This document shows positions 17,389 through 25,668 of a stretch of DNA of 64,000 nt, in pieces. The DNA lies in contig FR890815.1 of the NCBI GenBank assembly GCA_000433035.1, positions 299,057 through 363,056 on the forward strand. Reading direction: 5' to 3'. Source of the DNA: Staphylococcus sp. CAG:324. GTDB lineage: Bacteria > Bacillota_I > Bacilli_A > ML615J-28 > CAG-313. The position numbers and the translations under genes are program-made. Every line of letters starts with the position of its first letter. Position 1 is the stretch's first letter. The notes beneath the pieces are model-generated. The model did not search any database, had not been told where the DNA came from, and saw only the letters and a program-made list of their open reading frames with translations.

Positions 17389-18120
17389 TTAAGTAAATCT
17401 TTTTAAAAATTCTTTAGTACGAGTATTTTGAGGATGATCAAAAATCTCATATGGTGTACCTTGTTCAACAATTTTTCCATCTGCCATAAAAATAACATGG
17501 GAAGAAACCTCTTTTGCAAATGACATTTCATGCGTTACTATAATTAATGTTTTGCCACTATTTTTCAATATTTTAATTGTATCTAGAACTTCTGAAACCA
17601 TTTCTGGATCTAGAGCACTTGTTGGTTCATCAAATAAAATTACATCAGGATTCATTGAAAGACTCCTTGCAATTGCTACTCGTTGTTTTTGACCACCACT
17701 AAGAGTTGAAATGTTTGCATTGATTTTATTTTCTAAGCCTACCATTTTTAAATATTTTTTAGCAATTAGATTTGCTTCACTTTTTTTTACATGTAGCACT
17801 TTTCTTAATCCTAAAGTACAATTATTTAAAACGCTATAATTATTGAAAAGATTAAACGATTGAAATACCATACTAATTTTGGAGCGATAATAATGATGTT
17901 TTTTTCTATTTTGAATGATATCTTCGCCTAAATAGTATATTTTACCACTAGTAGGACGATTAAGCAAATTAATGAAACGAAGAAGAGTTGATTTACCAGC
18001 ACCACTAGGACCTATAATTGTTACAATTTCTCCTTCATAAATATTTAAATTTATATTATCAAGAATAGTTTCACCATCAAATTCTTGATGAATGTTTTCT
18101 AATTTAATCATTGGTTCCAT
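17389..18120 (-). CDS. polar amino-acid ABC transporter, ATP-binding protein
   Basis: The 243-residue ATPase has Walker A GPSGAGKST (about 37-45), Q-loop VFQSFNLF, signature LSGGQKQR, Walker B VILFDEPTSALDPE and the switch His in VTHEMSFAKE. It groups with GlnQ/ArtM-type ATPases of the polar amino-acid uptake family. ATG 18120 follows AGGAGGG at a good distance. It is the last gene of a three-gene minus-strand operon (binding protein, permease, ATPase) behind a lysine riboswitch, so lysine is the likely cargo. Confidence 0.92.
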   Translation of the reverse strand: MEPMIKLENIHQEFDGETILDNINLNIYEGEIVTIIGPSGAGKSTLLRFINLLNRPTSGKIYYLGEDIIQNRKKHHYYRSKISMVFQSFNLFNNYSVLNNCTLGLRKVLHVKKSEANLIAKKYLKMVGLENKINANISTLSGGQKQRVAIARSLSMNPDVILFDEPTSALDPEMVSEVLDTIKILKNSGKTLIIVTHEMSFAKEVSSHVIFMADGKIVEQGTPYEIFDHPQNTRTKEFLKRFT

Positions 18121-18131
18121 TTGTATCCCTC

Positions 18132-18845
18132 CTAATTAGAACTTGATAATTGTTTTAAAGGAGCACCAATTTTTTTTTCGATAAAACGCAAAACGATGGT
18201 AAAAAACATTGTTAAAAATAAATAGATTGCGGCAGCAATTAACATTGACTCAATGAAAAAATAATATTTACCAGCTGCCATCATACATGCATTATATAAA
18301 TCCATTATCATAATAACACTTAAGACGGAGGTATCTTTAATATTTATCACTAATTCGTTACCGATTGATGCCATTGCGTTTTTAAGGGCTTGTGGTAAAA
18401 CAAGATAGATAAAGGTTTGAAACCGCGATAGTCCAATAGATAAACCAGCTTCGGTTTGATCTTTATTCACAGAATGAATTCCGCCTCTAATTACTTCTGT
18501 TAAATATGCGGTAGTATTGATGGTTACAGTAAAAAGTCCAGCTATGATGGGTGACCAATTGATGCCCATTTTTAAAAATGAATAGTAGAAAATAATAGCT
18601 TGAACAATCATAGGGGTTCCTCTAAAAATTGTTACATAGATATTAATTCCCCATTTTAAAAATTGCTTTATATTTTTTTGCCATTTATTGTCGAAGGGAG
18701 AATCCTCTAAACTAACTATACTTCCTAAAATCAAAGCGAAGATAAGACCTAAAATAGTTCCCATAATAGATAAGAGGAGAGTAACACCAACGCCTTTTAA
18801 AATTAAGAGTCCATATTCATCTAAAATAATAATAAATTTAGACAT
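18132..18845 (-). CDS. polar amino-acid ABC transporter, permease
   Basis: This 237-residue membrane protein of the HisM/GlnP type has about five transmembrane segments. The ATPase-contact loop is the classic one for the family: EVIRGGIHSVNKDQTEAGLS, then LPQAL. FRGTPMIVQ matches the conserved N-terminal TM region. It ends 11 bases before the ATPase gene and starts 2 bases after the binding-protein stop, so the three are one transcript. It probably works as a homodimer, since no second permease is present. Confidence 0.92.
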   Translation of the reverse strand: MSKFIIILDEYGLLILKGVGVTLLLSIMGTILGLIFALILGSIVSLEDSPFDNKWQKNIKQFLKWGINIYVTIFRGTPMIVQAIIFYYSFLKMGINWSPIIAGLFTVTINTTAYLTEVIRGGIHSVNKDQTEAGLSIGLSRFQTFIYLVLPQALKNAMASIGNELVINIKDTSVLSVIMIMDLYNACMMAAGKYYFFIESMLIAAAIYLFLTMFFTIVLRFIEKKIGAPLKQLSSSN

Positions 18846-18847
18846 AA

Positions 18848-19693
18848 TTAGCTCTCACTATTTCCGTTATTGACAGCGTTTTGCATTAAACTCATTCTAG
18901 TTTCTTCTGTAATGGTAGCAAGTGCAGTGTTTAATTTTTCTTCTAATTTATCATCAATTTTTCTAAGACCAATTGATACCATTGTATCAGCTGGATCTAA
19001 ATCAAATTCTTCATTCAATGTAAAATAAGTAAGATTAGGGTTTAAAGCTACAATACCTTTTGCAACGGGTTCTTCTAAAACTGTTAAATCAGCAGCATTA
19101 GAAGTTATGGCATTAATAATAAGAGGAACACTTGCTAAAGGAGTGAGGTAAGTGCAATCTTTATTGGTAGCTTTATCAGCAATTTGTTTAGCAAGAGTAT
19201 CATAAGTAGTATTTTTTTGTCCTACTACTCTAGCACCATTTAATTGAGCAAAAGTTGTTGCATTTGCAAATACAGAATTCGCTGTGGTTAAAATCACATG
19301 TTTAGTATTATAATAAGCATTTGTAAAATCAATTGATAGTTTTCTTTCTTCGGTAGGACTCATTCCAGCTATTATGACATCAATTGTTCCGGCATCTAAA
19401 GCAGGTACTAAACCATCCCATTCAATTTTTTTAATCACGAGTTCATAGCCTAATTCTTGACATAAAAGTTTAGCAATTTGAACATCGTATCCTTCCGCAT
19501 ATGCTCCACTAACATTTTCAATTGGCCAATTCGTTGAGGTTTTTGAAGTTTCAGTCCAATTAAAGGGTGCATAGTTACATTCTAAACCGACTACTAAAAT
19601 TTTTTTAGATTCATCAAATTTAATTTTTTTACATCCTGTAATAGATAAACAGGCAAATAGTAAAGTAATAAAAATAAATACTTTTTTCATCAT
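18848..19693 (-). CDS. amino-acid ABC transporter substrate-binding lipoprotein
   Basis: The 281-residue family 3 solute-binding protein has a lipoprotein signal ending in SITGC. Family features follow: VGLECNYAPFNW at the N terminus, GYDVQIAKLLCQELG, DGLVPALDAGTIDVIIAGMSPTEER and a FT.AYY segment. AAGGAG precedes ATG 19693; the adjacent second ATG is an equally possible start. It is the first gene of the operon, and its leader holds a lysine riboswitch, which suggests lysine rather than glutamine or arginine. Pocket residues were not used to prove specificity. Confidence 0.9.
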   Translation of the reverse strand: MMKKVFIFITLLFACLSITGCKKIKFDESKKILVVGLECNYAPFNWTETSKTSTNWPIENVSGAYAEGYDVQIAKLLCQELGYELVIKKIEWDGLVPALDAGTIDVIIAGMSPTEERKLSIDFTNAYYNTKHVILTTANSVFANATTFAQLNGARVVGQKNTTYDTLAKQIADKATNKDCTYLTPLASVPLIINAITSNAADLTVLEEPVAKGIVALNPNLTYFTLNEEFDLDPADTMVSIGLRKIDDKLEEKLNTALATITEETRMSLMQNAVNNGNSES

Positions 19694-19725
19694 TTTTCTC
19701 CTTATATGTATTGTTTATAAAAAAC

Positions 19726-19940
19726 AAAAAAGCGTCTAGACGCTTTTTACTAATTAAAATAACTATGTAAAATCAATTAGCGCCTCTACTAAATGTAGGA
19801 GTGTTATAAGTTTTTCCTATAACCCCACGAATAATTTATGCCTAAATTAAACGTTCGGCGGTGATTGCCTTTGGCCATCTTCCTTGCATGCCTGCTCGAA
19901 TGGTTACTCTTCTGCACCGCTACCTCTATTAACTTTTTTG
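19726..19940 (-). promoter_or_regulatory. lysine riboswitch (L-box) with transcription terminator
   Basis: On the minus strand the leader reads AGAGGTAGCGGTGC, then GAAGAGTA (loop-E region), CACCGCCGAACG and AGGCGC, in L-box order. P1 can form between AAAAGTTAAT and ATTGATTTT; P2 is GCGGTG/CACCGC. Helices equivalent to P3, P4 (GTTATA/TATAAC) and P5 (CTCCTAC/GTAGAG) are visible. Downstream, AAAAAGCGTC/GACGCTTTTT (19727-19748) is the terminator. AGAGGCGCT at the 3' side of the aptamer can pair with AGCGTCT of the terminator, giving an antiterminator. Lysine would switch off the transporter. Confidence 0.87.
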
Positions 19941-19947
19941 TATCTTA

Positions 19948-19976
19948 ATTATATCAAGAAAAAAATAATTTGTCAA
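19948..19976 (-). promoter_or_regulatory. consensus promoter of the L-box operon
   Basis: Minus strand: TTGACA (19976-19971), 17 bases, TATAAT (19953-19948), a perfect sigma-A match just before the riboswitch. Confidence 0.9.
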
Positions 19977-19985
19977 AAAAATACA

Positions 19986-20231
19986 TTATGTAAGCGTTGT
20001 TACTGGATATGGATAAGGGTATGGATACGGTTGTGGGTATGGTTGTGGATACGGTTGCGGATAAGGCTGTGGATATGGTTGTGGGTATGGTTGTGGATAA
20101 GGGTATGGCTGATTATTACAACAATTATTTCTGCCACCTAACCAAAAAGGGGCAGTTATAATAGCAGCACCGGCTAAAAGTGGTAGCCAAAGGCGCGTTT
20201 GGTTTTGATATGGTAAATATGAATAGTACAT
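19986..20231 (-). CDS. small membrane protein with Pro-Tyr-Pro-Gln repeats
   Basis: An 81-residue product: a Tyr-rich start (MYYSYLPYQNQTR), one hydrophobic segment (LWLPLLAGAAIITAPFWLGG), then CC and a run of seven PYPQ-type units ending in PYPYPYPYPVTTLT. AAGGAG lies ten bases before ATG 20231. The opposite strand of the repeat also has an open frame (Trp/Arg-rich), which is only its shadow. Tyr/Pro-rich low-complexity tails are common in spore-coat and surface proteins; the role here is unknown. It lies downstream of the VanY-like gene on the same strand and may be cotranscribed. Confidence 0.65.
   Translation of the reverse strand: MYYSYLPYQNQTRLWLPLLAGAAIITAPFWLGGRNNCCNNQPYPYPQPYPQPYPQPYPQPYPQPYPQPYPYPYPYPVTTLT
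20001..20115. repeat. tandem 12-bp coding repeat (PYPQ units)
   Basis: The plus strand shows repeated tggatatggttg/tgggtatggttg units with silent differences, encoding the PYPQ repeat of the minus-strand gene. It is a slippage-prone coding microsatellite. Confidence 0.8.
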
Positions 20232-20283
20232 CTAGCAAAACTCCTTCCTCATTGTATAATATGAGAAAAGTTTAGAATAGGTG

Positions 20284-21093
20284 CTATTTTAATTCTACAT
20301 ACATATAGATATATTCTTCTAAAGTTAGATTATTTTCATAAATAAATGTTGCTAAATCTTGACCGACAAATCGGTAATGCCATGATTCATAAGGATATTT
20401 TGTCACATTTTCTTTATCCTTAGGATATCTTTTAATAAAGCCAAATCTATGGGCATTTTTAGTTAAATATTCATATTCTTTTGTATTTTCAAAATGAATA
20501 CTCAGTCCTGTATCAAGTGTTGCAATGTCAATGGCTTTGCCTGTTTGATGTTCGGAAAATCCTGCTTGAGCAACATAATTTTTATCAGATGCTTTATTAT
20601 AAATTTCGTTTTGTTTAATATAACTTCGATAAGCCGAAAAAACAACTAAGTTTAATCCTTTTGATGAGGCTTCATCAAACATTGCTTTAGCATAGGTTAG
20701 AGTTGTTTTATCAATTAGCATCGTTTCTTGTTTGCGATTAATTTTTGTAATCGTTACAGGAATTAAAGTATCGGGGATATAGTTGTTTTGTAAATAATAA
20801 TTTTTATTTACAAAAAGTCCTCCCTTAAAAGTAAAACTATTATATATTTTTTGATCATTGAAAAAATTAGGATAATTCACTTTATTTAGTGATAAAATAA
20901 TATTGTTGTTTACTTGATATTCTTGATAATATAAATCAAATAATTTTTCGTTAAAACTTTCATATTGAGAAATCATTTCAAAAAATTCATCAGTACTATT
21001 ATTAACATAAGTTGTGGGCAAAAGTATTGTTGTACTTGTCTGTATAAAAAAATTAAGAGAAAAAAGCAAAATTAATAGGATTTTTTTAAACAT
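20284..21093 (-). CDS. VanY-type D-alanyl-D-alanine carboxypeptidase
   Basis: This 269-residue exported protein has an N-terminal hydrophobic signal or anchor (FKKILLILLFSLNFFIQ). The peptidase M15B motifs are complete: SAYRSYIKQ, SEHQTGKAIDIA (zinc His and Asp) and ESWHYRFVG (catalytic Glu, zinc His). The reaction trims the terminal D-Ala of peptidoglycan stems. The start was set at ATG 21093 after GGTGATAAA; the longer frame to 21153 would add 20 residues before the signal peptide and is unlikely. The gene is divergent from polA. A role in vegetative wall maintenance or in spore cortex cannot be separated. Confidence 0.9.
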   Translation of the reverse strand: MFKKILLILLFSLNFFIQTSTTILLPTTYVNNSTDEFFEMISQYESFNEKLFDLYYQEYQVNNNIILSLNKVNYPNFFNDQKIYNSFTFKGGLFVNKNYYLQNNYIPDTLIPVTITKINRKQETMLIDKTTLTYAKAMFDEASSKGLNLVVFSAYRSYIKQNEIYNKASDKNYVAQAGFSEHQTGKAIDIATLDTGLSIHFENTKEYEYLTKNAHRFGFIKRYPKDKENVTKYPYESWHYRFVGQDLATFIYENNLTLEEYIYMYVELK

Positions 21094-21208
21094 TTTATCA
21101 CCAAAATTATTATGCGTGAAAAAAATTTCTAATATTCGATATTTTTTTATCAATTTGTGGTAAAATAAAAATAGAAAAAATTATTAAAAATTGATTGAGG
21201 TGTTTGGC

Positions 21209-23863
21209 ATGAAAAAACTAATTTTATTAGATGGCAATAGTATTATGTTTAGAGCATATTATGCAACAGCATATACAGGTAATTTAATGAAAACAAGCGA
21301 TAATCTTTATACAAATGCAATATATGGCTTTGTGAATATGATGAATAAAATTTTAACAATTGAAGGTGTAACCCATATTTTTGTTGCTTTTGACAAAGGA
21401 AAACAAACTTTTCGCCATCAAACGTATAAAGAATATAAGGGTGGCAGAAAACCAATGCCAGAAGAATTTTCCATGCAAATACCTTTTATTAAAGAATATC
21501 TAGATATTTTAAATATTAAAAGACTTGAAGCTGATGATTATGAAGCTGATGATTTGATAGGCACGATGGCTAAACGTTTTGCGAAAACCTTTGATGAGAT
21601 TGTTATTATATCCGGTGATAAGGATTTATTGCAATTAGTCGGTAACAATGTAAAAGTTTTTTTGAATAAAAAGGGGATAACAGATTTAGAAGAATATAAT
21701 GCAACAAATTTTAAAGATTTAATGGGATTTGAGGCAAAGCAATTAACTGATTATAAAGGATTAATTGGTGATAAATCTGATAATTTACCTGGTATTAGCG
21801 GTGTTGGGGATAAAACAGCTATTAAACTTTTACATGAGTATCAAACTTTAGAAAATATTATTGCAAATGCTGATCAAATTAAAGGAAAATTATCCCAAAC
21901 TCTTAAAGAAGAAAAGGAAATTGCATTGAGAACCAAGATGCTTGCTACATTAGAACTTGATGCTAAAATTGATATTCTTGAAGAAGAAACGCGTTTAAGA
22001 AAACCTAATTTAATGGAGTTGAGAAATTTTTTTGAAAAATTAGAATTTAATTCTTTTTTGAAAAAAATGAGTTTTCAGTCCTCAAATGAAGAAGGAATAG
22101 AAGAAAATGTAACTCTTGATGAGAAAAAAGAATATTATTTGAATGATTTACCACAAACACTTGCCGCATTAAAAGATGCCAAAAAAATTGTCATTGAAGT
22201 TGAACTAGATGGTGAGAATTATCATAAATCATCCATTATTGGTATAGGTCTTATTATTGATCAAAGAGGTTTTTATTTAGATAAACGTTATATAGATAAT
22301 GATGAATTGAAATCATTACTATCATCTGATTTGATAATCTATACAGTAGATGCGAAAAAAACGTATGTAAGTTTAAAATATTTGGGTATTGATTTAAAAC
22401 ATCTTGCTTTTGATGTTGTACTTGCCGCTTATGTTGTAAATCCGTCTTATATAACGAGTGATATTAAAAGTATTATTGAGAGATTTATGCCAACGAAACT
22501 TCCTTATTTTGAGGAAATCTATGGTAAAAAAACCACTTATGTTGTTCCAGATGAAACCATTGTGGCTAATTACGTTTTGGATAAAGGAAGTTTGGTATGC
22601 AATTTAAAGGAAATAATTGATAAAAAGTTAGAAGAAAATCATCAAACAGCTTTATTTTATGATATTGAGTTACCACTAGCTAAAATATTGGGTTTAGTTG
22701 AAATAAATGGTTTTAAAGTGAATGAAGATAAACTAAAAGAAGTAGGAGAATATTTCAATGCTTCTATGAAAAAGATGGAAAAAGAAATTTTTGATTTAGT
22801 AGGATATAGTTTTAATGTAGCCTCGCCAAAACAATTAGGAGTTGTTCTTTTTGAAGATTTGCAATTAGGGCATGGCAAAAAAAATAAGACTGGCTATTCC
22901 ACATCTGCTGAAGTACTAGAAGAATTATCAAAAAGACATCCGGTTCCTCGTTTAGTATTAGAATATCGAAAATATGCTAAACTATATTCTACTTACGTTT
23001 TAGGATTATTAGCGGAAATAAATCAAACAGATGGCAAAGTACATACGATTTTCAAACAATCGTTGACTCAAACAGGGCGATTATCTTCAACAGAACCAAA
23101 TATTCAAAATATTCCAATTAGAACCGAAGAAGGCAGAATTATTAGAAGTATGTTTATTCCATCAAGTGATAATAACTATTTAGTGAGTGCAGATTATTCC
23201 CAAATTGAACTGCGCATTCTTGCTAGTGCCTCTAATTGTTTTGCCATGAAGGAAACTTTCAATAGTGATATTGATTTACATGCTAATACAGCAGCAAAAA
23301 TATACAATGTTGATTTAGAACAGGTTACAAAAGAAATGCGACGAATGGCTAAAGCTGTCAATTTTGGTATTATTTATGGAATGAGTGATTGGGGATTGTC
23401 TGGTGAACTGCATATTTCTCAAAAAGAAGCTAGTCTTTTTAGTCAAAAATATTTTGAAGTTTTTCCAGAGGTTAAACCTTATTTAGACAGATGTGTTGAA
23501 GAAACCAAAGCAAGAGGGTATACAACAACTTTTTATAATCGAAGACGGTATATGCCAGAAATTAATAGTTCTAATGCGGCACTTAGAAAGTTTTCAGAAC
23601 GGGCAAGTATGAATGCCCCAATTCAAGGGACCGCTGCTGATATTATGAAAATTGCAATGATTAAAGTTCAAAATGAATTTGAACAAGGAAAATTCAATTC
23701 CAAAATAGTTGCGCAAGTTCATGATGAATTAATTATCGATTGTCCACAAGAAGAATTAGAAATAGTTAAAAATCTTGTCAAAAAAACAATGGAAACCGCC
23801 GTGGATATTGGTGTAAAATTAGATGTTGATGTAGAGGTTGGCAAGACTTGGGATTTAAAATAG
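21209..23863 (+). CDS. polA: DNA polymerase I
   Basis: The 884-residue family A polymerase has a 5'-3' exonuclease domain (about 1-290; LLDGNSIMFRAYYA, EADDLIGTMA, ISGDKD), a 3'-5' exonuclease-like domain (about 300-470) and a polymerase domain (SADYSQIELRILA, the RRMAKAVNFGIIYG O-helix, VHDELIID). The proofreading domain looks degenerate: the DxE position reads IEVEL, as in other Bacilli whose PolA lacks proofreading. The ATG at 21209 follows GAGGTG; an in-frame TTG at 21191 is rejected. First gene of polA-mutM/coaE-x-dnaB-dnaI. Roles: Okazaki fragment processing and repair. Confidence 0.95.
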   Translation: MKKLILLDGNSIMFRAYYATAYTGNLMKTSDNLYTNAIYGFVNMMNKILTIEGVTHIFVAFDKGKQTFRHQTYKEYKGGRKPMPEEFSMQIPFIKEYLDILNIKRLEADDYEADDLIGTMAKRFAKTFDEIVIISGDKDLLQLVGNNVKVFLNKKGITDLEEYNATNFKDLMGFEAKQLTDYKGLIGDKSDNLPGISGVGDKTAIKLLHEYQTLENIIANADQIKGKLSQTLKEEKEIALRTKMLATLELDAKIDILEEETRLRKPNLMELRNFFEKLEFNSFLKKMSFQSSNEEGIEENVTLDEKKEYYLNDLPQTLAALKDAKKIVIEVELDGENYHKSSIIGIGLIIDQRGFYLDKRYIDNDELKSLLSSDLIIYTVDAKKTYVSLKYLGIDLKHLAFDVVLAAYVVNPSYITSDIKSIIERFMPTKLPYFEEIYGKKTTYVVPDETIVANYVLDKGSLVCNLKEIIDKKLEENHQTALFYDIELPLAKILGLVEINGFKVNEDKLKEVGEYFNASMKKMEKEIFDLVGYSFNVASPKQLGVVLFEDLQLGHGKKNKTGYSTSAEVLEELSKRHPVPRLVLEYRKYAKLYSTYVLGLLAEINQTDGKVHTIFKQSLTQTGRLSSTEPNIQNIPIRTEEGRIIRSMFIPSSDNNYLVSADYSQIELRILASASNCFAMKETFNSDIDLHANTAAKIYNVDLEQVTKEMRRMAKAVNFGIIYGMSDWGLSGELHISQKEASLFSQKYFEVFPEVKPYLDRCVEETKARGYTTTFYNRRRYMPEINSSNAALRKFSERASMNAPIQGTAADIMKIAMIKVQNEFEQGKFNSKIVAQVHDELIIDCPQEELEIVKNLVKKTMETAVDIGVKLDVDVEVGKTWDLK

Positions 23864-23872
23864 GAGAAGAAT

Positions 23873-25282
23873 ATGCCAGAATTACCAGAAGTAGAAACAG
23901 TTCGAAGAACTTTAGAAGGCCAAATTATTGGTAAAAAAATAACTAATATTGAAATTTATTATGATAAAATCTTGGAAAATACGAGTGTTGAAAAATTTAA
24001 AAAAAGTCTAATTGGGCAAACATTTAGAAAAATTGATCGATATGGCAAATATTTACTATTTATTTTAGATGACTATACTATTATTAGTCATTTGAGAATG
24101 GAAGGTAAATTTTTCTTAAAAACCTTAAATGATGAACGTATCAAACATGAACATATTATTTTTACTTTAGATGAGAAAATTAGTTTTAGATACCATGATA
24201 CTAGAAAATTTGGTAAAATGGCAGTATTAGAAACAATTCAAAAAACGCAAATAATGGAATATCCTGCATTAGCCAAACTTGGTAAAGAAGCAAATGATGA
24301 GACGTTTAGCAAAAATGAATTATATAATTTGTTGCAAAAAAAACAAGAACCAATTAAAGGAGCCTTATTAAATCAGGAAATTATTTGTGGACTTGGCAAT
24401 ATTTATGTGGATGAGGTTTGCTTTATGAGTAAAATAGACCCCAAAATGCCATCCAATAAAATAACCTTAGAAGATGCTAATAATATTTTAGAATCATCTA
24501 AAAAAGTTTTGGCTAAAGCGATTGAAGCGGGAGGAACAACAATTAGAAGTTATACTTCAAGTTTGGGAATAACAGGTCTTTTTCAACTTGAATTACTTGT
24601 TCATTCTAAGGAAAAACAACCATGTCCGGTTTGTGGAACGATTATCAAAAAAGAATTTGTTTGTGGTAGGGGGACTTATTTTTGTTCTAATTGTCAAAAA
24701 AGAAGAGGTCCTAAAGTTATTGGTATTACTGGTTCGATTGCTACGGGCAAATCAACAGTTACTCATTATTTGAAAAAACAAGGATATCAAGTAATAGATG
24801 CCGATGAGATTGTGAAAGAAGCAAAAATGAAAAAAACAAGTATTTACAAAGGACTTGTTAAAGAATTAGGCTCTACAATTTTAAATGAAAAACAAGAAAT
24901 TGATGATGCAGTTTTATCAAAAATGATATATAATGATGATCAGATTCGTCAAAAGATTAATCATATTGTTCATCCTTTAGTGTACGATATTTGCCAAAAA
25001 AAAATAAATTTATCTAAAGATAAAGTAATTTTTTTAAGTGTACCATTGTTATTTGAAGCAGGTTTTGAAAAGTTATGTGATGAAATTTGGTGCGTGTATA
25101 CCAATAGTGAAGTGCAATTAGATAGATTGATGAAAAGAAATCATCTTGCCCAAGAAGAAGCTGAAAAAATGATTCAATCACAAATGCCATTAGATGAAAA
25201 ATGCCAAAAAGCGACGTTTATAATTGATAATTCTGATGAATTGTGTTATACTATAGAACAAATACAAAAAATTTTAAAATAA
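23873..25282 (+). CDS. mutM-coaE: MutM-CoaE fusion: formamidopyrimidine-DNA glycosylase joined to dephospho-CoA kinase
   Basis: One 469-residue frame joins two enzymes normally encoded by adjacent genes. Residues 1-279 are complete MutM: PELPEVE with catalytic Pro2, the RYGKYLLF lysine region, NQEIICGLGNIYVDEV, and a C-terminal zinc finger (CPVCG...CSNCQKRRG). Residues 281-469 are CoaE: VIGITGSIATGKST (Walker A, 287-295), VIDADEIV, HPLVY, and VPLLFEAGFE. There is no linker; CoaE begins right where MutM ends, and its initiator Met is replaced. One half removes oxidised guanines, the other makes coenzyme A. Both active sites look intact. Confidence 0.93.
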   Translation: MPELPEVETVRRTLEGQIIGKKITNIEIYYDKILENTSVEKFKKSLIGQTFRKIDRYGKYLLFILDDYTIISHLRMEGKFFLKTLNDERIKHEHIIFTLDEKISFRYHDTRKFGKMAVLETIQKTQIMEYPALAKLGKEANDETFSKNELYNLLQKKQEPIKGALLNQEIICGLGNIYVDEVCFMSKIDPKMPSNKITLEDANNILESSKKVLAKAIEAGGTTIRSYTSSLGITGLFQLELLVHSKEKQPCPVCGTIIKKEFVCGRGTYFCSNCQKRRGPKVIGITGSIATGKSTVTHYLKKQGYQVIDADEIVKEAKMKKTSIYKGLVKELGSTILNEKQEIDDAVLSKMIYNDDQIRQKINHIVHPLVYDICQKKINLSKDKVIFLSVPLLFEAGFEKLCDEIWCVYTNSEVQLDRLMKRNHLAQEEAEKMIQSQMPLDEKCQKATFIIDNSDELCYTIEQIQKILK

Positions 25283-25296
25283 AAAGGAGAAATAAA

Positions 25297-25668
25297 ATGG
25301 CACTTTCAGAATTCTTTTTAAATAATTTTGAAACATCAGATAATGCGTTAGATCAACGACTTAAGCCGCATTATTATAATAATGACTATCATACTACGCA
25401 ACATTTGATAACCAGTTGTTTGAATCAAGTAGGTTTCAAAATGATAAATGTGGATAATTATTACCATGAAATGTTATTCGAATATAAAAGAATAAGAGTT
25501 ATTGTTATTTTGAATGAAATGAGTTTATATGATATTAGGGTTGATATGAAAATTAATGCAAAGTATGTGTTGCCATTGAAACGTCCAATTAAAATTATTG
25601 CAAAGTTATATGAAATTTTAGATCGCAAGTTGACTTTGAAATATCTTGGTGGTGAAAGGAATGAATAA
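25297..25668 (+). CDS. conserved-context small protein, function unknown
   Basis: A soluble 123-residue product (MALSEFFLNNFETSD...), with no transmembrane segment and no motif I recognise. The C-terminal half alternates beta-type and helical stretches (KRIRVIVILNEM, KIIAKLYEIL). ATG 25297 follows AAAGGAG, and the gene overlaps dnaB by eight bases. In Bacillus the space between coaE and dnaB holds nrdR, but the NrdR zinc ribbon and ATP-cone are absent, so this is not NrdR. Tight packing with replication genes suggests a housekeeping role. Confidence 0.7.
   Translation: MALSEFFLNNFETSDNALDQRLKPHYYNNDYHTTQHLITSCLNQVGFKMINVDNYYHEMLFEYKRIRVIVILNEMSLYDIRVDMKINAKYVLPLKRPIKIIAKLYEILDRKLTLKYLGGERNE

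Noticed and set aside
20001..20115. Regular short repeats resembling a CRISPR array
   Set aside because: Units are 12 bases, contiguous, without spacers, and in frame in a protein gene.
19884..20141. Plus-strand open frame rich in Trp, Arg, Val and Leu over the PYPQ repeat
   Set aside because: It is the antisense shadow of the repeat, begins inside the riboswitch on the other strand and has no ribosome site.
21108..21137. Sigma-G-like promoter (GAATA, 18 bases, CATAATA on the minus strand) before the VanY-like gene
   Set aside because: The start site would fall inside the ribosome site, and such short AT-rich matches are expected by chance here.
25297..25668. NrdR identity from its place before dnaB
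   Set aside because: It has no zinc ribbon Cys pairs and no ATP-cone motif.
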